Notes: a model not told the origin generated them from the letters alone. 64,000 bases of DNA from Tenodera sinensis (GCA_030765045.1 CM060961.1:145893038-145957037); one strand, 5' to 3'; numbered from the stretch's first letter, positions 34,380 to 47,545 are shown. Program-made: numbers and translations.

Positions 34380-35115
34380 AGCGGTAAACCATCAGTTGTA
34401 GGCAAAACCTTACGCCACAGAAAATGTAGATATCTTGAAGGCACACAATTTACCGTCAATAGCACTTTCTGTGACATAAGGTATTACCTAGATACCCGTT
34501 ATTTTGGTTTCAATTTTCCAGCAGTTTGTCGCTTTTAAAAAGAGCTGCCGCTATTCAGATTTTTCTCGCGATTTTTTGTAAAGAGTATTGAGTTTCAAAG
34601 CCGTCTTATAGAAATATGAATTATAGATTTTAATTTCTTATTCCTTTGTACCTACAACGCAATATGTATTGAAAACGCTTCTACAAAGATTTACTTCAAT
34701 TAACCTGAAGTAGATAAAGAAAAATAAGCTTTTGTGTTGCACTACGTGGCTTTCTCTACTCTTGTGCTAACTATTCTTATAAACCCATGTTCCATCTTCT
34801 TCATGTTAGTTGTCTTGTAGGAGCAAGGGAAACATGGGCATAAACAAGGCTTTAGCCGAGAGTCAAATATTTTAAGGCTTTGAAATTTCTCTCTCTTTAC
34901 ACGGCCAAAAAAATTGAACATCTTTAAGTAACTTTAAGTATTGCAAAAATCACACAAATAACAAGAAATCTCCAAAATGATTCACACCACAAAAAAATGC
35001 ATTTGCATATAACCTGCGTGCTTTAGCGAGATATACACTTTTTGTATGGTAAGATTTGTCCTGTCTCTTGCGGTTTACCAATTATGCAAAAGTCATCAAC
35101 AATAAACAGGACTAA
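34380..35115. repeat. Two DR 3' halves joined tail-to-tail
   Basis: A plus-strand 3' half (about 34380-34735, from AGCGGTAAACC through TTGTACCTACAACGC) is followed at about 34735 by a minus-strand 3' half (to about 35115). The latter contains TTGTGTTGCACTACGTGGCT, TTTCTCTACTCTTGTGC, CGAGATATACAC and TTTACCAATTATGCAAAAG. The two meet at their 3' ends, giving an inverted pair. Confidence 0.65.
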
Positions 35116-35688
35116 ATAGTGAAACCGTCCTTGCAATGGATGAAATTTGTGCAACTATTTGCAGTTGAATATGTGATACATTGGGGTTCTATAAACCACG
35201 TAGAGTGGTTGTATGTATTTCACACCAGAGGGTTTGGTAGAGAGACAACACATGGCATACGGAGAAACAAAGACCCGACTTATGGTGTTCCCTTCCGGCC
35301 TGTGGGATGAATGATACATAGGCAAGGGTTGTTTGTAGGTATACCAGAAAAATCTGCCAAAAATCACAAAGAACACTCTTCTATGTGGTACCGAATAGAA
35401 CGGATGGCAAGTTTCTCACGCAGTGTATACTGATCGAACCGTAAAGGTGTGAAGATTCGAGGAACTATGACATCTGATTCACCAACATACCTTGTTGTGG
35501 TGGCAGCAAGTGAATCAGAACAACTTTCGGGAAAATAAATTGTGTTTAAGCAGTCAACACCAGATCCAGGACACCCCCACACCCTGATCCATAGATCTCT
35601 ATGCTAGAGCAACCCAGGAAAATCCCGACAACCCGAAGCTTTACCCTTTCATTCAGATTAATAAATTATGAGGTATTGAGTTTGGGTG
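35116..35688. other. Unassigned intergenic DNA
   Basis: Short open frames on both strands (about 60-73 codons) with no recognisable domain. Confidence 0.45.
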
Positions 35689-35689
35689 A

Positions 35690-36045
35690 CTCAACGAAAC
35701 AGAGAGTCTCAATAGAACATAGCCATGAAATTGAAAATATACATATAATTTGCCATAAAATATCTTAAGCTTTTTTACTAAGCCATATGCATTTTAATAA
35801 AAATCGTTAGCCATTTTTGAGATAGTTAAAATTTTGGAAAAAATTGCCATGTAAAGGGTAGTTTTGTGTAGAGGAATTTTCTTCAAAATCTTCGTGTTAC
35901 ATCCTTGAAAGGTATTAAACTTAAATACCAACTTTGGTTTCTAACCGACTTTTCGTTTTTAAGCTATGCTGTTCTCAGACAGACACACATGAAACCTTTT
36001 CTAAAAAAGCTTTTTTGGATCCAGAGCTGTAGAGAAAGTAAAATA
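35690..36045 (-). repeat. DR dispersed repeat, 5' half
   Basis: Minus-strand DR sequence: TTTTACTTTCTCTAC at the high end, then (plus-strand view) GACAGACACACATG at the simple-repeat slot, TCTAACCGACTTTTCGTTTT, TCTTCAAAATCTTCGTG and TAAAATATCTTAAGC. Truncated toward 35690. Confidence 0.7.
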
Positions 36046-36949
36046 GTTTGTGCTAGCTTATAAAAATAAAGGCTATTGAGTAGACAAAATCATATGACTC
36101 TAACACTTCAGATTTGTCACCCCATGTACCTCTTGCATGATATTTGACTTCTATGAGAGTGTGCGGAGGGCTTTGCATGCTACCTACGTTCCGCGATTTG
36201 CATGCAGAACAAAAAACTGATTTCCGCCGTGTGGATGTAGCTGGCACCAGAGAGAAGATTATCGAAAGCTGGTGCCGGTGACATGATTAATGCGACATAA
36301 AACGAATCACAACTGGCAGAGAGAGATTACTGTTAACAATACACAGTGTGCATTCAGTTGGTGTCAATCAATATCGGAGAATGGTGCGGAAAATAGGCAC
36401 GGCTGTGTTAATTGCTGGTTCCAAATCGGGCGAGGCGATACTGCAGACAGATCAGGCGATCTTCCGGTCCCTCTACACTCACACTTCGGTAAATAACCCA
36501 TCTACTTGTTCATTAATTACTGAAAGCTTTGCACAATAATCACTTTTGCAAGCACATTCACCTGGTTTATGCTTCCTACGATCTTCAATTGAATCATACA
36601 TTTTAGTGTTCCAGAAACAAACATAAATAGCTTCCAAAGTCATAATGCATATGCAAAAGCTAAATTCGCTGGAGAACATCTGTGGATTCGGAAGATTATC
36701 TCTTCAATAGTTCACAAGAGATCCTTAATTCAGCCCTCAATTGAATCGTATTTGCATTCAACATTTCAGAGTTCCATAAGTAAACATAAATAACTTCTAA
36801 AGTCAGTGTTACACACTAAAAGTTAAATTAACATGACAGCATTTGGCGTTTTAAAAACTTCTCTCTTTGATTAAATTCTTAAGAAATCATTAATACATAG
36901 GGTTTGAAATCCTTTCTCACCACTAGCTATCATGCTTGTACTCTAATTA
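36046..36949. other. Unassigned DNA with a local tandem duplication
   Basis: No gene recognised. 36583-36680 and 36737-36838 are diverged direct repeats sharing CAATTGAATC, GTTCCA then AAACATAAATA and CTTCCAAAGTCA/CTTCTAAAGTCA in the same order, about 154 bp apart. Confidence 0.55.
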
Positions 36950-37426
36950 TACCAGGTGGCCCATTCCAGTCGACCCTCGGGTAAGTAGATAACCCTTCGT
37001 GCGTTAAAAGAGTTGCAGAAATCACAGGCGTAAATTCAGTCAGTGGCGTGTGTGAACTTTGTTCTGCTTGTAAGAGAGCGAGCGGCAGAGGAAATTCCCA
37101 GGCTTCAACTGTCGAGTGCAGAGCGTGATAATGGAGAGGAACTGTCTTAGAACATTTTCCACTTCACTTATAGGACTTTATTTACCACGGAATACACTCA
37201 TTCCCGTATATGCTGCTATTGTGTAACATTACGGAATACAGATTGCAAATTGCCGTAACAAAATCCATGCAAACATGAGGGCGCGTAATGTTTGATTGGC
37301 AATTCTTTGTTTCTTATTAATGGTACTATTGTATTTTAGTATTATTTTTAGTTATTGTTATTATTGCTATGGCCATTTCCATATTATTACTCTTATTATT
37401 TTATTCTCATTAGTATATTATTGGTA

Positions 37427-38335
<909 letters not shown>

Positions 38336-38704
38336 ATATTACTATAATAACACTTATTTATGCTATTACTTTATAGCGATTATTTTTATTAGAGTGTTTA
38401 TTATTAGTATTACATTTGTTGCTATTATTATCATAATCATTAGTATCCCCATTATTATTTTATTAGCCCTATTACTATTGTTAGTTATTGTTACTTTATG
38501 TAGTTAGTACTATTACCATCAGAATCAGTATTATTTGTATCATAATTATTAGTTTTATTTTAATTTGTTTTAGTATTATCATTTTCTTTATTACATTAAC
38601 ATTAATATTTTTGTTATAGTTATGGTTTATTATTATTCTAATATTCTCATCGTTATTATTACCATCAAAGATTACTGTTATGGAGACTTCATTCATAGAA
38701 TAGG

Positions 38705-39065
38705 TGTTCAAAATTATTCTTTGTTGATTGATACAATATTTGAACCGTCTCCTTGTGTCTATATGGACGTTTCTGAGAACTGCGTGTGTGACAGATTCAT
38801 TTGCTTTAACGATTCTTTAAGGGGATTTGTTTAAAACTCAATATTCTTGAATGTCCCCAAAAGAAATAATCCAATGGTGTTAGATCAGGAGATCTTGCTA
38901 GCCAAGACATTGGGGCATCTAGGCCCATCCAGTGTCCATGAAATGAACCTTTCCAGGTTCATAATGCTTCATCTCGTTTGAACCAGTGCACAGTGTTGTT
39001 GCGCCATGGTACGGGAACCTCATCAAGAAAAACCTAATGCTCACCTTGCAGGAATACTAGATAGC
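38705..39065 (-). pseudogene. DUF4817-type transposase C-terminal remnant
   Basis: The minus strand encodes VFLDEVPVPWRNNTVHWFKR, then after a shift MGLDAPMSWLARSPDLTPLD and YFFWGH (third catalytic acid in SPDL). It ends with degraded C-terminal pieces (RIVKANESV, NNFEHLF). This places a Tc1/mariner-like transposase inside the long-TIR element. The N-terminal two thirds are missing, apparently replaced by the CCN array. Confidence 0.75.
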
Positions 39066-39097
39066 GTGTCCTGTAATTCTGACAGGAAGAAGGACTC

Positions 39098-40032
39098 CTC
39101 CACCACCACCGCCACCGCCATCGCCTCCGCTACCACCACCACCACCACCGCCGCCACCGCCTCCGCCACCGCCGCCGCCACCGTCGCCGCCACCGCCGCC
39201 ACAGCAACCACCACCGCCACCACCACCACAACCACCGCCACCACCTCCGCCTCCGCCACCACCGCCACCACCGCCGCCGCCACCACCACCGCCACATCCG
39301 CCGCCGCCACCACTACCAACACCGCCTCGGCCACCGCCGCCACCACCGCCGCCGCCACCACCACCACCGCCACCACCACAGCCACCACCACCGCCAACCC
39401 CAACGCCACCGCCACCACCACCACCGCCACCACCACCGCCAACCCCAACGCCACCGCCGCCACCACCACCGCCACCCCCAACACCACCACCGCCACAACC
39501 ACCACCTCCGCCCCCGCCGCCACCACCGCCACCACCACCACCGCCGCCACCACCACCGCCACCGCCTCCGCCACCACCACCGCCACCACCACCACTGCCG
39601 CCGCCATCACCACCACCACCACCGCCGCCTCCTCCGCCATCACCACCGCCTCCGCCATCACCACCGCCTCCGCCATCACCACCGCCTCCACCACCACCGC
39701 CATCACCACCGCCACCACCACCGCCGCCGCCGCCAGCGCCACCACTACCACCACGACTACCGCCGCTACCACCACCACCACCGCCTCCACCACCGCCACC
39801 ATCACCAGCGCCACCACCCCGACCACCACCAGCGCCACCGCCGCCGCCGCCGCCACCACCACCGCCACCGCCACCGCCGCCGCCGCCATTGCCACCGCCT
39901 CCACCATCACCACTACTATCACCACTACCACCGTCACCGCCACCGCCACCACGACTACCGCCACCACCACCGGCACCGCCGCCGCCACCACCACCGCCAC
40001 CGCCACCACCACCGCCACCGCCACCACCACCA
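39098..40032. repeat. CCN (CCA/CCG/CCT) cryptically simple array, about 0.94 kb
   Basis: Almost entirely CCA, CCG, CCT and CAA triplets in irregular order; the plus strand is C-rich and the minus strand reads GGT/GGC/GGA. Three long overlapping open frames (Thr/Ala-rich plus strand; Gly-rich and Val/Ala-rich minus strand) are repeat artefacts. Minus-strand GG spacing could support G-quadruplexes. It ends at an AATAATAATGATGATG run. Confidence 0.95.
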
Positions 40033-40612
40033 CTAATAATAATAATGATGATGACGATAAGCATAATAATCAAAACAATAACAATGCTGATTCAAGAGTG
40101 ACAAACAATGATAAACACACCAATAGGAATAAAACAATAAGAAATTTAATATTAATGTTAATGATATAAATATAATGTAAAACAATAACGACAACCAAAA
40201 ATAATAACAATAACTATAAATAATAATAAAATACAATAACACTAATAAGAAACAAGAAAAATGGCAATCAAACATTATGCGCCCTCGTGTTTGCATGGAT
40301 TTTGTTACGCCAATTTATAATCTGTATTCCGTATTGTTAGACAATAGGAGCATAAACAGGAATGGATTTATTCCCTGGTAAATAAAGTGCTGTAAGTGAT
40401 GTGGAACATATTCTAAGCCTGTTCCTCTCTATTATCACGCACTGCAGGCTAGTTGAAGCCTGGGCATTTCTTCTGGCGCTCGCTTCTCTCACAATCAGAA
40501 CAGACGTCACGCACGCCACTTACTGGATTTACCCCTGTGATTTCTGCAATTCTTTTAACGCACGAAGGATCATCTACTTACCCGAGGACTGGCTGGAGTG
40601 GGCCACCTGGTA

Positions 40613-41089
40613 TGTTGCACATGAAACTTAACTACCTTTTTTCCTTTCTTCGGAGCATTTTGCACATAAAATCCCTAGATTTTATTTACTTTTATTCTCC
40701 CTACATATAACCATAGAGAAAGTATTGTATTCCACCAAATTTATGAACAGTGTGTTTAAAAACGAAAGAACCTTGATAAGCTAAAGCTTCCTCACTTCAG
40801 ACTTCTCGCAATACTTAATTATTTTCATTAAATCATAAGGTATTACTGAGACAAATGTAAACCACGAATTTTCTTTTAAAAGTTTATTTTAATTGGATTT
40901 TACTACTGCAAGCTTGCAGATGTGATTAAAATACAGTTTCTCTCCGTAATTCTTTCCGTTTCAGAAATATTCCATCTTATATATTTGTTTACCGAGTGAG
41001 TTACATGACGTATGAATGTAATAGTCAAAATTTGATCTACAAAAACGTAGTTGTACATAAGTCAATGGAGTCGGTTATTATGGCGAATT
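40613..41089. other. Unassigned, with a DR scrap
   Basis: 40714-40745 (AGAGAAAGTATTGTATTCCA) matches the DR 5' end. Otherwise nothing recognised. Confidence 0.5.
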
Positions 41090-41760
41090 CATTTTAGGTC
41101 AGGAAAGCACATCAGCAAGAAGCACATTCTTGCAAATGTGAGAGACATGACGATATAAAGTCTCCGACTATGATTTAAAACTAGTGCTTGCAAAGTGTCA
41201 TATAGCTTGGAAATTCGGAAAAGCAATGAAACCCTTTACAGATGCAGAGTATATAAACTCCTCTCTATATAATGTCACTAAAACAGTATGTCCCCAATAA
41301 GTTCTCAAAATATGCGTTAGAGAGCTAAACATTGCAGAAGTAATTTAAAATGATATCCAAAATGGAATTATCGAATTTTTAAACTGTTCTCTAGCATTGG
41401 ATGAGACAACAGAGTTAAAGAAGGCTCAGTTAGCAACTTTTATTTGTAATGTAAACGAGAATCTTCCTGTACATGAATTGCTTTTGAACCCTGTAACGGC
41501 AAACAGCAGGAGAACTGTTCCGAGGATTGCAAAATACAGTAGAAAGAAGTCTAGACTGGGAAAACCTGATATCAGCGGCCATAGATGATGCTCCAGCAGT
41601 AATTGGGCAAAACAAGGGTCTAGTAAGGAGATGAAAGCAGTTATTTAAAATCTTAATGTCTGAAAACGTACGCTTTCCCGTTGTATTATCCATCAGGAGA
41701 TACTGTTTGGAAAGATTGTGAATGCAAAACAGGTACTAATGCATACTGTTGTGAAGAATA
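41090..41760 (+). pseudogene. hAT transposase fragment (ZBED5/GTF2IRD2-like)
   Basis: Successive frames read LVLAKCHIAWKFGKAMKPFT, DAEYINSSL and VTKTVCPQ, then CSLALDETTELKKAQLATFI and CNVNENLPVHELL (first catalytic-region Asp in LDETT). Degraded AAIDDAPAVIGQNKGLV-like pieces (second Asp, TDGAP motif) follow near 41575-41625. The same motifs occur in order in the better-preserved hAT at 59-61 kb. Frameshifts and stops throughout; the C-terminal dimerisation region is absent. Confidence 0.7.
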
Positions 41761-43140
41761 CTAACAAAATTAGTTCCTACAACCTAGAGGTTAAGGGTTT
41801 GAATCTCAATTGGGATTGGGAGTTTTTTCTTTAACCGGAAAAATTCCCTATCCCCTACAGAGTCCGGATGCATAAATGTGGGTGAGAATGTGTGTTTAAT
41901 TTAAAGTGATGAAAATCAACGTCAATAAACTTAAAAGTCATAAAAGCTTGAGTTATTTCTCAATTGGAAACACCCGATATGACCAAAGAAGTTACCTGCA
42001 CCTTGAACGGTGTTTTATTATAAGTTTAAGACAAACTCGGGGAGAAGAAGGCGCTTAATCGATATCGTCTTCATGCACAGTTAACACTACGTACTTATGC
42101 AGAAACTACAAATTTAGAGTGTTCAATATGTCGTAGGAAAATAAGATGAAGTAGAATAAAAATAAATACATAACGTGTATGTCCCAAAAAGGTTTAAATC
42201 CCTTCCTTCTCTATTATTTATTTGCTATTAATAATATTAAACAGTATACATGATGGTTGTGACGATCACAAACCACCTCTGCCACCTCGTTAAATGCGTC
42301 CACCTTCGTCTTCACTTTGTGCGTTGCGGTATACCTGTATTGCGTCATGAATTTATGACGTAGATTAAATATGGGACCTCCGGCCCAGACCGATGGTTTT
42401 TAAGTGTGCTTAAAGACATTGTGCTCCATGTCACTAGATTTACTGGCATATAAAATAACTCCCTTAGGACGAAATTCCGGTACAGTGGCGACGCTAATAT
42501 GATCCTGGCAATTGACAGCGCCATTTAACAACAGCAATGTGATGCACCTTGCAATATCCCACACAAAAGCGGAAAACAAAATAAAATAAACACTAAGCAA
42601 CATGTTAATCTTTCCAACATAACATTAAAATCGCTCTGATACAGTATTTTTATTTACTTTCACAAAGGAAGCTGCAACATGTACTAATGATAAATTGATG
42701 TGTTACGCTAGCTTTGATACGAAATACTCCGTTTGCACCTTTCACCACAATGAGGAAAGCTCACATGTTCAGAAGAACGCCTTGCTTATTAGGCAACTTC
42801 TCCGACACGCCAGTCATACAGTACTGCTGAAGTGCTAGGCGGATTGAATCCTAGGGTCAGTGATCACCTGATCACAAAAGTGAGGTCATAGCACAGTTTA
42901 AGACGCTCTAAACAGCGCCTTAACAGAGGTAATGGTACGCTTTGAAATGAACACCTTACATAGCACCTATATGCAAATATATTATGGGTAGAGAAAGCCC
43001 TCTAAGAGCCCACGTAAGATTTTTAGTGCCTAAACAATACACACCTTGTCCCATTGTAACAGTGAATGTCCATTAAACCATATTTCACCCAAACATTCTG
43101 TACCAACATTGCACCAGAAATATATTTAGAAACTTCTGAA
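41761..43140. other. Unassigned intergenic DNA
   Basis: A tRNA B-box-like GGGTTTGAATCTC lies at about 41797, but no A-box was resolved. No genes recognised. Confidence 0.45.
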
Positions 43141-43144
43141 GCTC

Positions 43145-43900
43145 AAACAGTATGTGTTGCACTCACATACCTTTCTCTGTTCTTGTACACGCTGTTCCTA
43201 CAAACGCTACTTCATATTCATCCAGATTAACATTTGCCAACATGTGAGTGCATTTCATCTATTTTATTCTCAAGGTCATACAAAAAACAGAATTTCAAAG
43301 CAACAGTCCTAAATAATCTTACTATTGCTTAAGCCTACTGTACCTACTCCCTTATTCTCCATGTACCTACACGGAAATACGTAGTAAAACACAACTTGTC
43401 CAATTTGCACAACTTTGGTATAAATCGGTCGTTGGGGCTCTTGTAGAAACGCCTAGGCACAGTTTTGGGTAGATTAGAGCAGGTCGATGTTCCGCTCCTT
43501 TGGAGCAATTTCGCTCAAATTTCCAACCTTGTCCGATGTGCACAACTTTGGTCTACATTGGTCGCTGGGTTAGGATGAATTAGATAGAAGCCTTTGTAAG
43601 CATATTTTGTAGAGAGGATCATATGACAAACCATCTCGATTAACATGAACCAGATATTAGAATAGAGTTTTTAAGAATAGTATTTATGAGAGTAAATAGA
43701 GAACGTCATGTGAGAATACATTAGATTTACTTTCTCTACCACGTACATAATAGGTACAAAGGGTATTGCATTTGATCAAAAACTTCCATATCAAGATTTA
43801 AGGAAATACACGTTTTGAGGCTCCTAAATCAAGTGAAGAATTTTTGGAAAATGGGTCGCGGCGCACGCGCGTGTGTATGTGTGTGTCGTTATGGAGCATG
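43145..43900. repeat. Cluster of DR fragments, one tail-to-head junction
   Basis: A minus-strand DR 3' part (about 43145-43400; TGTGTTGCACTCACATACCT) comes first. A plus-strand DR 3' end follows (about 43580-43733; GAGAACGTCATGTGAGAATA). A plus-strand DR 5' end then starts directly (43733-43900; TTACTTTCTCTACC, GGTATTGCATTTG, then a GCGCGTGTGTATGTGTGTG slot). The tail-to-head junction near 43733 helps define the DR ends. Confidence 0.65.
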
Positions 43901-43914
43901 TGAGTAAAGTTTTA

Positions 43915-44640
43915 CCGATGGCAATGCCAACCCTTCGCGCAACCTTTAACCCCAGGAGGGGTTTTAAAATCACAGTTTCCTACCCATGGTGTTCACCATG
44001 GCTCTATCTACTTCTGCGGCTCTACTATGTATTCTCCTCTACAGTAAGGGTTGCTCCTTATGTTCAAGCCACACACAAGTATATCTTTGCAGTCTCGAAC
44101 GCTGTTGGAAGCTGCGCATTACCTTGTACAAGGGACCCTTTGACCAGGTACTACACAGCAGGTCAGTGTGCCCTGGAGCTAACAACGGAAGGGACGCTGT
44201 CCCCCCTGGTGAGACTACCTCTTTGATGGTTCTCACCAACCATCCGAAATATTAATTTCATCCATTGTAGATCAACATCAGAGACAAACGCCTTTACTAC
44301 CTTTAATAATACCAAATTTACAGTCTCAAAAGTTCCACAAGGCTGTATGCTGTTTGTGTAGAAATAGTTTTTCAAGCAATAACTGCAGATAGGTGAGACA
44401 TTAATCAATAGAAATATCAAGGGGAGGACAAATAGGAAGTGCTCTATATGAAAAAGCTACCAATACATGGTATTTAGTTTCTGTCAATGTTATGCCAAAC
44501 CACGCTTTCTACAATGTGTAAGTACTTATATATAGCCTTTACTGGAAAACATGTAAGGCAAATGGTATATAAAATATGACTTAAGACATACTAAATACAT
44601 TGCTAACGTACAGAAATGAATAAATGTGTATCAAATTAAT
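43915..44640 (+). repeat. Direct repeat DX, copy 1
   Basis: It shares with 46050-46690, in the same order: GGGGTTTTAAAATCACAGTTTCC, CAGTAAGGG, GTCAGTGTGCCCTGGA, GGTTCTCACC, AGCAATAACTGC and CACGCTTTCTACAAT. Class unknown; no coding potential supported. Confidence 0.7.
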
Positions 44641-44689
44641 TATGAAAGATAAATATAAATAGTCAAAGTAGAATTAATTAAACAAGGCG

Positions 44690-45570
44690 GAAAAGATTTA
44701 CGGAAAAATATATATAAATTGACTGAAATATGAAATACAGCAACTCTGCCAGAAGATTGGAATACTGCGATAATTTGCCCTATTCATAGGAAGGGTAGTA
44801 AATTGGAATGTAATAAGTATCGGGGGATCTCACTTTTAAACGGCACTTATAAAGTTTTTACAAATGTTTTAACAATGTATATTGAATCCTATGTTAAGGA
44901 AGTCCTGGGTGAATATCAATGTGGAATTAGGAAGAATCGATCAACAACTGTTAATATATTCACACATACAATGTTTAGAGAAATTTTATGAAAATAATAT
45001 TCCGCTACATCAGCTATGAGTAGATTTAAACAAGCATTTGAAAGAACATATATTTTACATACTGTGGCAGATCTTGGTATCCCACTAAAAGTAATTAATT
45101 TAACCAAAATGACTGACCAAAATAGTAAACAAAGTCAAAATACAGAATAAGCTCTCTAATAGTTTTCCCACACATAATGGAATCAGAGAAGGAGACTCCC
45201 TGTCAACTATATTGTTTAATATTGGGTTAGAACAATTAGTCAGAAATATAAATATAAATATTAATAAAGGTGGTTCAATTTTCAATAGATCCTTTCAATG
45301 CTTGGCCTGTGCGGATGATATTGTCTTCCTTACAAGAAATTTAACTCTTTTAAATGAGGCACTAAAATAATTACAAGATGAGGCTAATAAAGCAGGATTA
45401 AAAATTAACCTAAAAATGAAAATATATCGTAAACAACAGTGATAGAGAAGTCAGTATTAGCATTAATGAAAATTTATATGGTAAAGTGTCATCTTTCAGG
45501 TATCTTGGCTCAGTTATTATCAATTAAAATGAAATATTAATAGACATATTAGAAAACATATGCAGTAGCA
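44690..45570 (+). pseudogene. Non-LTR reverse transcriptase fragment
   Basis: The frame opens with LPEDWNTAIICPIHRKGSKL, then CNKYRGISLLNGTYKVFTNV and LGEYQCGIRKNRSTTVNIF (RT fingers/palm). After shifts come KVKIQNKLSNSFPTHNGIRE and GDSLSTILFNI (QGD-type motif), CLACADDIVFLTRN (the YADD box with Tyr changed to Cys) and KQLQDEANKAGLKIN-like sequence. It is truncated at both ends, has several stops, and lacks an endonuclease. It differs clearly from the Jockey-type LINEs at 13-24 kb; clade not assigned. Confidence 0.8.
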
Positions 45571-46049
45571 TCTCTTCGCTGAACAACTGTAATTTAATAC
45601 ATTCTCTTCCCCGGTCTTCTACTGCCATCTTAGGTGATAGTGACCGTTTGTCATTTCTCTCCAGAAATGTTCCACTCAGATTAAAATTACTCATGCATTA
45701 GGAATCGAAGTGAGGAAACTGAAGTCCAAGGAGTAATTAGAAATTATGGTAAGGAAACACATCCCCTGAAGCTCTTGCATCTTGTTCTGCATCGCTATAA
45801 TACGTAATGTTAACAGTCAGGTGTTTTTGAGTCTCTGATATTGTTGCTATAATCACTTTAATTTCTTTTAATTATTGTGCTAATGTGTTTTCTTTATGGC
45901 ACAAATCTCTAAAATTCTATGCAGCCAGATTGAATATTTCTGCATTTCCTACTATTTTGTCTTGCATCTTTACCAATGTCCACTTTTAATGTCAATTAGT
46001 CCACAAAAATATGGAACTTATGAGTGAAATAAGTTACATATGAGAGATA
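45571..46049. other. Unassigned AT-rich DNA
   Basis: Nothing recognised. Confidence 0.45.
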
Positions 46050-46690
46050 GAAACCCTCCAAACTTTTATCATCAGAAGGGGGTTTTAAAACACGGTTTCC
46101 TTTACTTAGTTACACTGCCTTCACGACGGCTCAGGGAGTTTTATCTACTGATACTGTGTATCATTCCCTGCAGTAAGGGCAGCTCCTTCCACATAAGTTA
46201 TACAGCCTTGAACCCGTTGGAGACTTAGAACGTTACGCTGTACAGGGACCTTACGACCAGCTCATACACACCGGGTCAGTGTGCCCTGGATTTCGCGAGG
46301 GAAGGGAGCTACTCCTGTCGGTGAGCTATCTCTTTGAGGGTTCTCACCCACTACTCCAAGTAGTAATGTCAATCAATGACAAGCTGCAGAACCATATGAA
46401 AAAGTATGACTTGTGACATTAAAAGGTTGCTGAGGATATTTGCTATTTATATAGAAATACTTTTTTAAGTAATAACTGCGGATAGTTCCGACATTAAATA
46501 CAAGAAATGTCCAGGGAGGGAAACAGAATATGTGACCAATACATGCAATGAAGTCCCTCTAAATGTTAATCACAAGCACGCTTTCTACAATATATAATTA
46601 CTGATATATAGATTATAGAAGAAAAAATGCAAGGCAATTGATATATAAGACATGATTTAATGTACGTAGGATGTAACAACAATAGTGGCA
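46050..46690 (+). repeat. Direct repeat DX, copy 2 (interrupted)
   Basis: Second copy of the repeat at 43915-44640, diverged (GGGGGTTTTAAAACACGGTTTCC, GTCAGTGTGCCCTGGA, GGTTCTCACC). Its continuation seems to resume at about 47430-47545 after mariner sequence (compare ACAGAAATGAATAAATG at copy 1 with ACAAAAATGAGTACGTA). This suggests a mariner landed in it. Confidence 0.6.
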
Positions 46691-46799
46691 ACATTGTTGA
46701 GGAAGCGAAACTAGAGGGAATTATTTGTTATCACTCTACCATTTGTTAGTCTATGCCTGACCTTTCTTCCAGTAAATGTTCTTCCAGTTAGTCTCCTGT

Positions 46800-47395
46800 T
46801 AATTATCGCTCAAAGCTATGGTATTTCGCTATGTTTACAAAGCAAGAACGGCCATACTGGCTGAAAATGAATGTGTCTGTGGTCATCATGAAGGTTTTTT
46901 GAGACATTTTGGGATGCGGTGTTACAATACAGGACTGTGGTGAAGTGTATGTGTATGTGTAGAACACATGGTTCGGCCAGGTCGCCCGAGTGCGCACTAC
47001 TAGACACCTAACAACGATGAACAGAATGTGGAGATTTGCAATAACCTGAGACCAGCATTGCGAAGGAATTGCTCACACGTTTTGCAGGATCATGCTCGGG
47101 CGTACACTCCACATCCTGTAGCTGATCTATACCGTTGTTGGGGTTGATAAGTGCTTCTCCATCCACAACATTCACCGGACTTATATTATGATTTGTTCCC
47201 AAAAATGAAGAAACCACTTTGTGACATTCGATTCTGAACAGTTTTCCCGAGATTGTGCAGGCATTAGGATGGTTCATCAGAAACATCAACAGATTACGGG
47301 GATCAGACTTACACATACCTACCAACGGGCTGAAGACAATGTTGGGTACTGTATTGCAGGACTGTAGACGTTTCACAGATATGTCACCTGTAGGT
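46800..47395 (+). pseudogene. Mariner-like transposase C-terminal fragment
   Basis: Plus-strand frame: LRPALRRNCSHVLQDHARAY (second catalytic Asp in the QDHARA/HDNARP position), then an ADLYRCWGW segment, EVLLHPQHSPDLYYDLFPKM (third Asp in SPDL), KKPLCDIRF, and degraded C-terminal pieces to about 47380. It is degenerate, with stops. The minus-strand open frame of 122 codons across it (47008-47376) is a shadow. This subgroup differs from the 28.9-31.5 kb mariner (DLFPKMKKPL rather than FxLVKKFL). Confidence 0.7.
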
Positions 47396-47545
47396 ATATC
47401 AGTAATAAATAGTTGCCAATATTAAGGTTACAGCCTAAGTATATTAAATATATTGGTCATGTACAAAAATGAGTACGTATAAACACAATTACGGAAGATA
47501 GATATTAATCCAAAATGAGAACGATATTTTCAACATATTTGGTCG

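Noticed and set aside
39006..40169. 387-codon Thr/Ala-rich protein (plus) and Gly-rich or Val/Ala-rich proteins (minus)
   Set aside because: Three overlapping long frames on both strands over a CCN array are repeat artefacts. A genuine transposase remnant on the minus strand ends where the array begins.
43915..46690. LTR retrotransposon with the DX repeats as LTRs
   Set aside because: The RT between them is of non-LTR type (YRGISLLN, GDSLS, CADD). There is no TG...CA boundary, primer-binding site, protease or integrase, and the repeats are strongly diverged.
47008..47376. 122-codon minus-strand open frame
   Set aside because: It is antisense to a recognisable mariner-like transposase (HSPDLYYDLFPKMKKPL) on the plus strand.
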